Shown here: piece after piece, positions 1 to 5,516 of the stretch
How the letters are laid out: each line of letters begins with the position of its first letter
Numbering within the stretch: the stretch's first letter is position 1
Source of the DNA: JBBQHX01 sp038324385
GTDB taxonomy: Bacteria; Gemmatimonadota; Gemmatimonadetes; Gemmatimonadales; Gemmatimonadaceae
Direction of reading: 5' to 3'
Length of the DNA: 6,173 nucleotides
NCBI GenBank assembly: GCA_038324385.1
Contig: JBBQHX010000228.1
Coordinates: forward strand, 1 to 6,173
Made by a program: the position numbers and the translations under genes
The notes under the pieces: generated by a model
What the model was told of the DNA's origin: nothing
Databases searched by the model: none
What the model saw: only the letters and a program-made list of their open reading frames with translations

Positions 1-60
1 CGCCGTTCCCAGAGCCGCCGTTCCCAGAGCCGCCGTTCCCAGAGCCGCCGTCCCCACAGC
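1..60. repeat. 15-bp tandem repeat array, truncated by the left edge
   Basis: Four consecutive 15-bp units are visible. Units 1-15, 16-30 and 31-45 are identical (CGCCGTTCCCAGAGC on the plus strand). Unit 46-60 differs at two bases (CGCCGTCCCCACAGC). The array starts at base 1, so it probably continues to the left. The period is five codons, and no frame on the minus strand has a stop across the array. In the frame of the neighbouring minus-strand gene it reads as Gly-Asn-Gly-Gly-Ser repeats, placed after that gene's TGA stop. Units are adjacent with no spacers, so it is not a CRISPR array. It may be a slippage-generated minisatellite in the 3' flank, or part of a coding repeat if the stop is bypassed. 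Confidence 0.9.
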
Positions 61-64
61 CGCC

Positions 65-1693
65 TCATCCCCCCCCGCCAACGAAGCGCGCGTCTACCCA
101 CCGCTGGCCGTTGAAGATCGTCGGCGGTTCGAAGCCCTGGATCCACGGCTGAATCGCGTAGAGATCGTTGTAGAAGAAGAGGAAGATCATCGGTGCCTGC
201 TCGAACGCCAGCGAGTCCGCCTGACGATAGAGCTGCCGCCGCCGCGTTTCGTCGAGCTCCACGCGCGAGGCGGTGACGAGGCTGTCGAACGTCGGGTTGT
301 CGAAGAAGGAGATGTTGCCGCCCGCGCCCGTGTTCGCGCTGTGAAGCAAGGGAAAGAGAAAGTTCTCCGCGTCCGGATAGTCGGCGAACCAGTCCTTCAC
401 GATCAGGTCGGTCTGGCCGTTCCGGGACGCTTCCCGCACCGACGCCGCCTCACGCTGCACGAGTCGCGCGGTGATCCCCGCTTCGGCCAGATAGGCCTGC
501 ATCGCCTCCGCGATCCGGGGGAACGGCTGCGTCGTCGATACCCAGATGTCGAGGCTGATGCCGTTCGGATAGCCGGCTTCGGCGAGCAGTTGCCGAGCCC
601 GCGCGACGTCGCGCGGATAGGGGGCACGGGCGGTGTCGGCGCCTGGGAGCGCCGGCGGGATCACGCCAGCCGCGAGTCGTCCGCGCCCGCCGATGAGCTG
701 CGCCAGGATCGCCTCGCGGTCGACGGCGAGGTTGAGCGCCTGCCGCACGCGCGGATCGGCAAGCGGCCCGCGCGTGGTGTTGATTCCGACGTAGAAGAGC
801 CGCAACGCCGGCACCGAGACGAGCTGAGCCCGCCGCTCGTCCGTCTGCTCCCACTGCCGCGTCTCCCCCTCCGGCACGAGGAGCACGTCGACGTTGCCGC
901 TCTCGAACTCGGCGACCGCCGTGCTCGGCTCGGGGATGATCCGGACGCGCAAGGAGTCGGCGTTCGGGGCGCCGCCGAAGTATTGTTCGTTGCGGGCGAA
1001 CAACAGATAGTCGTCATGCTGCCACGCAACGAACCGCCACGGCCCCGTCCCCACGGGATTCTCCCCGAAGTCGGCCCCGGTTTCGGCTGGCACGATTGCC
1101 GCGACCGGCATGGCAAGCAACGTCGGGAAGATGGCCAGCGGCTGGTCGAGGGTGACGACGATCGTCTGCGAATCGCGGACGGCGACACCGGCGATCGAGG
1201 CCGAACGGCCCGCGGCGACGTCGTTCGCGCCGCGAATCCCGACGAGGGGGAGCGGTCGGCCGCCGCGCAACGCCGGGTCCAGCGCGCGGTTCCAGCTTCG
1301 GAGCACGTCGTGAGCGCTGAAGCGCGACCCGTCGTGGAACTGGACGCCGGACCGGAGATGGAACGTGTACGTCAGACCATCCGCTGATACCTCCCAACGT
1401 TCGGCCAGCCCAGGTACTACCTCGGCGTCGGGCGTGAACCGCGTCAGCCCATCGAACACATACGCCACCGCCCGTCCGGTTGGCACGTCGGTCGAAAGGG
1501 CGGGGTCGAGCGAGCGCGGATCGTAGGTGTCGCGCGAATCGACAAGCGTCTGCCGAGTGGGTGTGCCATCGCCGCCGCGACAGGCGACGAGCGGCAACAG
1601 GGCAAGGCAGCCAGCAACGGCGAACCGGCGGCGATGGGCGGCGAACCCAACGGGGGGGCGCGCGGCGAAACGCACGGGAACGATCGAGTGCAT
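65..1693 (-). CDS. ABC transporter substrate-binding lipoprotein, family 5 (peptide/oligopeptide type)
   Basis: This is a periplasmic ligand-binding lipoprotein that should deliver a peptide or related solute to an ABC importer. Residue numbers here count from the alternative GTG at 1759. A basic stretch (HRRR, 42-45), a hydrophobic core and the lipobox LVAC with Cys60 form a lipoprotein signal. The mature part has SBP_bac_5 hallmarks: a 'SADGLTYTFHLRSGVQFHDG' block near 125-144, 'NPVGTGPW' near 234-241, 'VRQALNLAVDREAI' near 338-351, 'AEAGYPNG' near 393-400, and an OppA-like C-terminus with 'DWFADYPDAENF' near 456-467. Length is normal for the family. I prefer the ATG at 1693 because the 22 residues before it are low-complexity and partly encoded by a heptamer repeat. 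However, an AAGGA lies 13 nt before the GTG at 1759, so that start stays possible. Neither start has a well-spaced Shine-Dalgarno. No permease or ATPase gene is adjacent, and the substrate cannot be read from sequence. The gene ends in a G8 tract encoding Gly-Gly-Gly just before TGA. Confidence 0.93.
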   Translation of the reverse strand: MHSIVPVRFAARPPVGFAAHRRRFAVAGCLALLPLVACRGGDGTPTRQTLVDSRDTYDPRSLDPALSTDVPTGRAVAYVFDGLTRFTPDAEVVPGLAERWEVSADGLTYTFHLRSGVQFHDGSRFSAHDVLRSWNRALDPALRGGRPLPLVGIRGANDVAAGRSASIAGVAVRDSQTIVVTLDQPLAIFPTLLAMPVAAIVPAETGADFGENPVGTGPWRFVAWQHDDYLLFARNEQYFGGAPNADSLRVRIIPEPSTAVAEFESGNVDVLLVPEGETRQWEQTDERRAQLVSVPALRLFYVGINTTRGPLADPRVRQALNLAVDREAILAQLIGGRGRLAAGVIPPALPGADTARAPYPRDVARARQLLAEAGYPNGISLDIWVSTTQPFPRIAEAMQAYLAEAGITARLVQREAASVREASRNGQTDLIVKDWFADYPDAENFLFPLLHSANTGAGGNISFFDNPTFDSLVTASRVELDETRRRQLYRQADSLAFEQAPMIFLFFYNDLYAIQPWIQGFEPPTIFNGQRWVDARFVGGGG

Positions 1694-1721
1694 CCGGGCA
1701 GGGCTGGGGGGGACGGCGTTG

Positions 1722-1745
1722 GGCTGTGAGCTGTGAGCTGTGGGC
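1722..1745. repeat. 7-bp-period tandem repeat, plus orientation
   Basis: Three heptamers follow one another: GGCTGTG (1722-1728), AGCTGTG (1729-1735) and AGCTGTG (1736-1742), then a partial GGC. The array lies within the upstream extension of the minus-strand transporter ORF, between its possible GTG start at 1759 and the preferred ATG at 1693. This is one reason to treat the extension as non-coding. Its last nine bases, GCTGTGGGC (1737-1745), are the exact reverse complement of 1824-1832 in the second array. Confidence 0.75.
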
Positions 1746-1809
1746 GTCGCCCAGTCCACCGCCCCGCCCGCATCCTTAAACTATTCGATCTGGTCGTATC
1801 AGGGCTGTT

Positions 1810-1832
1810 GCCCAAAGCCCATAGCCCACAGC
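1810..1832. repeat. 7-bp-period tandem repeat, inverted relative to the 1722-1745 array
   Basis: On the plus strand, GCCCAAA (1810-1816), GCCCATA (1817-1823) and GCCCACA (1824-1830) run in tandem, followed by GC. On the minus strand this is a TGTGGGC-type heptamer, the same family as the 1722-1745 array but in the opposite direction. The perfect 9-bp inverted match (1737-1745 with 1824-1832) could pair across a 78-nt loop. It lies in the divergent intergenic region. Function is unknown. Confidence 0.65.
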
Positions 1833-1888
1833 GAAAACGCAGAACCCACCCGGCAACCTAGGTGGTCGCTCGGCCGGCCCCACCGCGG

Positions 1889-1916
1889 TTGACATGCCGC
1901 GCGAGGAGGGCAAACT
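1889..1916 (+). promoter_or_regulatory. Possible sigma70-type promoter for the receiver/GGDEF-like gene
   Basis: A perfect TTGACA lies at 1889-1894. After a 16-bp spacer, CAAACT (1911-1916) matches the -10 consensus at only three of six positions. Transcription would then begin around 1923, giving a leader of about 20 nt before the GTG at 1944. The -35 match stands out in such GC-rich DNA, but the -10 is weak. Promoter rules in this organism are unknown, so this is tentative. Confidence 0.3.
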
Positions 1917-1943
1917 TTCCTGCCCGTTGAACATACGTCAATT

Positions 1944-2870
1944 GTGACCTACTTGCTGTTCGCCGATGACCACGAGGACATGCGCCTCATGGTTCGCGAT
2001 GTTCTCCAGTCGGCGGGGCACGAGGTTGCGCTCGCGCCGGACGGGCTGTCCGCGCTTGCCGCCGTTCAGGCGCGCGAGCCGGATCTGCTCATTCTCGACC
2101 TCGCCATGCCCGGTATGACCGGGGTCGAGGTGACCCGTGCCCTGAAGCGCAATCCGTTCACGTCGCGCATTCCCGTCCTGCTGCTCACCGCGCAGAGCGA
2201 GGTCGAGGACCGCGTGGCGGGACTCGAAGCCGGCGCCGACGATTACCTCGCCAAGCCGTTCGACCCGCGCGAGCTCCGTGCGCGGGTCGTGGCCCTGCTG
2301 CGTCTGGTCCGCCGCGAAGCCGACCGCAACCCCACCAGCGGGCTCCCTGGCGGCCGCGCGATCGAGGACGAGGTGTTGCGACGCGTCGGAACGGGCGCGC
2401 CGTTCGCCGTCTGCTACCTCGACTTCGATAACTTCAAGCCGTTCGCCGATCATTTCGGCTTCGCCTCGGCCGACGCCGCGATCCGCCGCTTCGGTGCGCG
2501 CGCGCGCGACGTGCTCGAACGGCTGGACGACGTCTCGACACTGGACTTCGCCGGCCACATCGGGGGCGACGATTTCCTGCTCGTCTGCGACGCCGAACGC
2601 GCCCAGGCGATCGTGACCGCGTGCGCCGAGGAGTTCCGCGCGGTCATCGCCGACATCGTCGGGGCACCCGCGATTGCGGCGGGCTCCTTCACCGCCCCTG
2701 GACGCGATGGCACCGTGCGCGCCTTCCCCATCGCGACACTTTCGACCGCGGTGCTCATCGTCCGCCCCGAGCGGTGGGTCTCGGTCAATCACCTCGGGGT
2801 GCTCGCGGCCGACGTGAAGCGGCGCGCGAAGCAGCGCGGCCCCGGGACCGTTCTCGTGGAGCACGTGTAG
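1944..2870 (+). CDS. Response regulator: receiver domain fused to a degenerate GGDEF-like domain (GGDDF)
   Basis: This is a cytoplasmic two-component signalling protein of 308 residues. The receiver domain (about 2-122) keeps all key residues: acidic pair D8/D9, phospho-acceptor D52 in 'LILDLAMPG', T82 and K104 in 'AKPF'. A GGDEF-family domain follows (about 128-308). It begins with 'NPTSGLPGGRAIEDEV', a variant of the usual DxLTGLxNR start, then 'YLDFDNFKPF' (158-167). The signature is GGDDF (207-211) in place of GGDEF/GGEEF. The guanine-contacting Asn of the FKxxND motif is Ala168, while the later Asp (D177) is kept. The inhibitory-site RxxD reads STLD (198-201). Cyclase activity is therefore doubtful. 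A nucleotide-sensing or protein-docking role is more likely, by inference. GTG at 1944 is chosen because the receiver fold starts right there; no Shine-Dalgarno is visible close to it. There is no kinase gene nearby, so it appears to be an orphan regulator. The next gene starts 55 bp downstream. Confidence 0.93.
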   Translation: MTYLLFADDHEDMRLMVRDVLQSAGHEVALAPDGLSALAAVQAREPDLLILDLAMPGMTGVEVTRALKRNPFTSRIPVLLLTAQSEVEDRVAGLEAGADDYLAKPFDPRELRARVVALLRLVRREADRNPTSGLPGGRAIEDEVLRRVGTGAPFAVCYLDFDNFKPFADHFGFASADAAIRRFGARARDVLERLDDVSTLDFAGHIGGDDFLLVCDAERAQAIVTACAEEFRAVIADIVGAPAIAAGSFTAPGRDGTVRAFPIATLSTAVLIVRPERWVSVNHLGVLAADVKRRAKQRGPGTVLVEHV

Positions 2871-2925
2871 CACGCGCCCAACCCCATCCGGGGCCCGCCC
2901 CCGAGTTCGCCTTCCGTCCCCCGCC

Positions 2926-3144
2926 ATGTCTCGCCCCCGCCGCTACCCGTCCGACGACTCTGCCTGGCCGCGCTACGTCTACCGGCGCGACCTCACCCTG
3001 CGTGAAGTCGCGCCGGCCATCGGCGTCGGGGTGGGGGTGGGCGCCGTCGCGTTCTATCTGGCGCGGCTGCTCCTCCAGCGCACGCCGCTGACGGCGGCCC
3101 CGCCGCGGGCCGCACAGCTCCCCGGGCGACGGATCGAGGGGTGA
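2926..3144 (+). CDS. Small single-span membrane protein, translationally coupled to the barrel gene
   Basis: This 72-residue protein is not one I recognise. Its N-terminus is basic and polar (MSRPRRYPSDD, then RYVYRRD). One hydrophobic segment covers about residues 29-50, followed by a Pro/Ala/Arg-rich tail. The segment contains alternating glycines (G33, G35, G37, G39), giving GxxxG spacings that often favour helix packing. By the positive-inside rule the N-terminus should be cytoplasmic, though the short tail is also basic, so topology is uncertain. Its TGA (3142-3144) overlaps the GTG start (3141) of the BamA/TamA-like gene as GTGA, which points to translational coupling and a shared envelope role. 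No Shine-Dalgarno is evident before the ATG. Support comes from operon geometry and a coherent membrane segment; I cannot test conservation here. The alternative is a chance GC-rich ORF. Confidence 0.72.
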   Translation: MSRPRRYPSDDSAWPRYVYRRDLTLREVAPAIGVGVGVGAVAFYLARLLLQRTPLTAAPPRAAQLPGRRIEG

Positions 3145-5423
3145 GGAGGATCGGGACCGCGGTCGCGACGCTGGCCGGAGCGTGGATGCTCGGGGCTGGC
3201 GCCGCGAAGGCGCACGCGCAGGATACCGTGTGTGATCCAGGCGACACCGAAGTCCGCACTCTTCGTTTCGAGGGAAATCGCGCCTTCGGCGACGAGCTGC
3301 TCGCCAACGGAATCGTCACCGAGCCCGGCGGATGGCTCCGGCGCACCCTCGGTATCGCCGGCAGCCGCAGCTGCCTCGACGAGCAGCAGTTCCGCCTCGA
3401 CGTGGCGCGCCTGACGGTGTTCTATCGCCGCAGCGGCTTCTTCGCCGTTGCCGTCGACACGATCGTCACGCGCCGCTCGCCTCAGGTGGTCGACATCCGG
3501 TTCCGCATCACCGAGGGGCCGGCCATTCGCCTCGACACGCTCGTCGTCACGGGGCTCGACTCGGTCGCCCAGCGGGGCCGCCTCGCCGCCGACCTCGGCC
3601 TGCAGGTGGGGGATCGCTTCAATCAGTACAAGCTCGACACCGCGCAGATCATCCTCGAGCGGCGGCTACGCAATCAGGGCTACCCGCAGGCGCAGGTGCT
3701 CAAGAGCTTCGAGACCGACACTGCCGCCCGCCGCGCGACCGCCGCGCTTCAGGCCGACGTCGGTCCGCTCGCACGCGTGGCCGGCGTCCAGGTCGAGGTC
3801 ACGCCGCGCCCCGGCCACTCGCCCGAAATGGCCACCACCACCATCCGCCGCCTCCTCGGCATCGCCGACAGCTCGCGCTACAGCGAACGCGCGCTCGTCG
3901 ACGGGCAGCGCGCGCTCTACCTCACCGACGCGTTCGAACGGGTCGACGTCCAGCTCGACTCGGGAGCAGCGCGCGGCTTCTCCGACTCGCTGCTGGGTGT
4001 GATCGTGCGCGTGGCCGAGGCGCCACTGCGCACCGTGCGCGCGGGCGCCGGCTACGGCACCCTCGATTGCTTCCGGACCCAGGCCGAGTACACCGATGTC
4101 AACTTTCTGGGCGGGGCGCGGCGGCTGGAGCTCAATGGCCGCGTCTCGAAGATCGGGATCGGCTCCCCGCTGGACTTCGCGCCCGGACTCTGCTTCGAGC
4201 AGATCCGCGAGGACGTCTACAGCGACACGCTCAACTACTACGTCGGCGCGACCTTCCGACAGCCGGCGCTGCTCGGCCTGCGGACGCCGCCGACGATCAC
4301 CGTCTACAGCGAGCGCCGATCGGAGTTCAAGGCCTTTCTGCGGACGACGCCGGCCGCCGTCGCGATCGCGCGCGGTTGGTCGAACGGGTTGGGCCCGGGC
4401 GTGCCGATCTCCGGGACCTACTCGCTCGAATACGGGAGAACCGAGGCGCAGCCGGCATTCTTCTGCGCAGTGTTCAACCTCTGCAACGAGGGCGACCGGC
4501 AGCGGGTGCAGCAGAACCAGCGCCTCGCCGTGCTCGCCGTCGGCGCCCAACGCGCCCGCACCGACGACGCCGTCGATCCGCAGCGGGGCTCCATCGTCCG
4601 ACTCGACCTTCGCCACGCGTCGACGGCGATCGGGTCGGAGAGCGGGCAGGGATTCAACCAGCTTCTCGCCTCGGGCTCGGTCTACCTCTCGGTCGCGCGG
4701 GACGTGGTGCTCGCCGGGCGTCTGCGCGTCGGCGGGGTGCTCGGGCCGGCGTTCGAAACGGCAAGCCAGGACTTCGTGCCACCGCAGGAGCGGCTCTATG
4801 CCGGCGGCCCGAACAGCGTGCGCGGATTCCGTCAGAACGAGCTGGGGCCGGTGGTCTATCTGGCGCGCGGCTTCACCGCGGTGGACAGCGTGATCGCAGG
4901 TGGCGCCACCCGGACGTTTCTCCGCGCCGAACCGTCGAGCGAGTTCGATCGTGCCGTGCCGACGGGGGGGAACATGGCGGTGGTGGCGAACGCCGAGTTG
5001 CGCTTCCCAAGCCCGGTGTTGCGCGACATTCTGCAACTCACCGCGTTCGTCGACGTCGGCGAGGTGTGGAACCGCGGCCAGTCGTCGCTCAACCTCAGCT
5101 TCAGCCAGTTGAAGTGGACCCCGGGCGGCGGCGTGCGCATCGCCTCGCCGGTCGGACCGATCCGCGTCGACGTCGGGTACAATCGCTACCGCCTTCCCCG
5201 CGGCGTCGCCTACTTCGACGAGGCGCTGACGGGGAACGTCGCGCCGTTGTACTGCGTCAGCCCGGGAAACACCATCCCCGCCTCCGTCGTTGCCGAGGTG
5301 GACGGCCGTCCCGTGTACGAACAGGCGGCTGCCGCGCGGTGTCCGGCCTCCTTCACCCCGCTCTCCGGCGACGGGGTGCTCAGGCGGCTCGCGTTCCATT
5401 TCTCGATCGGGCAGGCCTTCTGA
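3141..5423 (+). CDS. BamA/TamA-family (Omp85) outer-membrane protein with three POTRA domains
   Basis: This protein of 760 residues should act in the outer membrane, assembling or translocating envelope proteins or lipids. A Sec signal peptide (1-26, cleavage after AHA) leads the chain. Three POTRA repeats follow at about 36-126 ('VRTLRFEGNRAF' start), 127-208 and 209-295, then an Omp85 beta-barrel (about 296-760). The barrel contains the conserved loop-6 VRGF motif (560-563, in 'GGPNSVRGF') and ends in Phe760 after alternating hydrophobics (LAFHFSIGQAF), the usual barrel-assembly signal. Three POTRAs match TamA; canonical BamA has five, and E. coli TamA is shorter (577 residues). A TamB-like gene follows, so TamA-like is favoured, but the organism's BamA or another Omp85 protein is possible. 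The GTG start overlaps the upstream stop by 4 bp. GAGGG abuts the GTG directly, too close for a normal Shine-Dalgarno, so coupling probably drives initiation. The mature part has eight cysteines (C31, C78, C310, C351, C442, C448, C705, C734) and a long last loop (about 685-746). Confidence 0.93.
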   Translation: MRRIGTAVATLAGAWMLGAGAAKAHAQDTVCDPGDTEVRTLRFEGNRAFGDELLANGIVTEPGGWLRRTLGIAGSRSCLDEQQFRLDVARLTVFYRRSGFFAVAVDTIVTRRSPQVVDIRFRITEGPAIRLDTLVVTGLDSVAQRGRLAADLGLQVGDRFNQYKLDTAQIILERRLRNQGYPQAQVLKSFETDTAARRATAALQADVGPLARVAGVQVEVTPRPGHSPEMATTTIRRLLGIADSSRYSERALVDGQRALYLTDAFERVDVQLDSGAARGFSDSLLGVIVRVAEAPLRTVRAGAGYGTLDCFRTQAEYTDVNFLGGARRLELNGRVSKIGIGSPLDFAPGLCFEQIREDVYSDTLNYYVGATFRQPALLGLRTPPTITVYSERRSEFKAFLRTTPAAVAIARGWSNGLGPGVPISGTYSLEYGRTEAQPAFFCAVFNLCNEGDRQRVQQNQRLAVLAVGAQRARTDDAVDPQRGSIVRLDLRHASTAIGSESGQGFNQLLASGSVYLSVARDVVLAGRLRVGGVLGPAFETASQDFVPPQERLYAGGPNSVRGFRQNELGPVVYLARGFTAVDSVIAGGATRTFLRAEPSSEFDRAVPTGGNMAVVANAELRFPSPVLRDILQLTAFVDVGEVWNRGQSSLNLSFSQLKWTPGGGVRIASPVGPIRVDVGYNRYRLPRGVAYFDEALTGNVAPLYCVSPGNTIPASVVAEVDGRPVYEQAAAARCPASFTPLSGDGVLRRLAFHFSIGQAF

Positions 5424-5516
5424 TCACCGTGGTGCGTTGTTGACCCCGACCGCCGTTCGTGGCCGTGGGGCGGCGCCGAGCGTCGTGCGACGCGCCGCGC
5501 CGCGAACGGGCGTCCG
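5424..5516. other. Short gap between barrel gene and TamB-like gene
   Basis: This 93-bp spacer is in frame with both neighbours and contains no stop or start codon in that frame until the ATG at 5517. It carries a perfect 5-bp GC hairpin with a 2-nt loop (CGTCGTGCGACG, 5481-5492) and a 7-bp inverted pair, CCGTTCG (5453-5459) and CGAACGG (5503-5509). There is no T-tract, so I do not call a terminator. Cotranscription of the two genes is likely. Confidence 0.5.

Larger units (their letters stand above)
1694..1943. other. Divergent intergenic region
   Basis: This region separates the minus-strand transporter gene from the plus-strand receiver gene. Besides the two heptamer arrays it contains the 8-bp palindromes ACCTAGGT (1856-1863) and GGCCGGCC (1872-1879). 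It also has three mutually complementary pentamers: CCACC (1846-1850), GGTGG (1861-1865) and CCACC (1880-1884). The central copy could form a hairpin with either flank. They sit just upstream of a TTGACA at 1889. I see no small ORF with a convincing start and no tRNA-like fold here. If the transporter gene really starts at 1759, the region shrinks to 184 bp. Confidence 0.7.

Noticed and set aside
1..60. CRISPR-like repeat array
   Set aside because: The 15-bp units abut with no spacers and are shorter than CRISPR repeats; this is a simple tandem repeat.
341..1387. Plus-strand ORF of 348 codons antisense to the transporter gene
   Set aside because: The product is Arg/Gly/Asp-rich with no recognisable fold, and the opposite strand encodes a clear SBP_bac_5 protein throughout. 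It is a GC-driven shadow.
1780..1815. Minus-strand promoter for the transporter gene
   Set aside because: An AATAGT-like -10 (1785-1780) has no -35 at acceptable spacing; the nearest TTGGGC is 24 bp away and belongs to the heptamer array.
2871..2925. Possible terminator (CCCC-ATCC-GGGG) between the receiver gene and the small membrane gene
   Set aside because: The stem is only 4 bp and no T-tract follows, so it does not support an intrinsic terminator.
1938..2927. Minus-strand ORF of 329 codons antisense to the receiver/GGDEF-like gene
   Set aside because: It lies opposite a gene with unmistakable receiver and GGDEF motifs, and its translation has no domain features.
2621..3091. Plus-strand ORF spanning the end of the receiver gene and part of the 72-residue gene
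   Set aside because: It is an Arg/Pro-rich out-of-frame translation that overlaps two better-supported reading frames.
3666..5399. 577-codon minus-strand ORF antisense to the barrel gene
   Set aside because: Long antisense ORFs are expected at this GC content; there is no recognisable domain or start context.
3332..5443. 703-codon plus-strand ORF overlapping the barrel gene in another frame
   Set aside because: It is extremely Arg/Ala-rich with no motifs. The overlapping frame has a signal peptide, POTRAs, VRGF and a terminal Phe.
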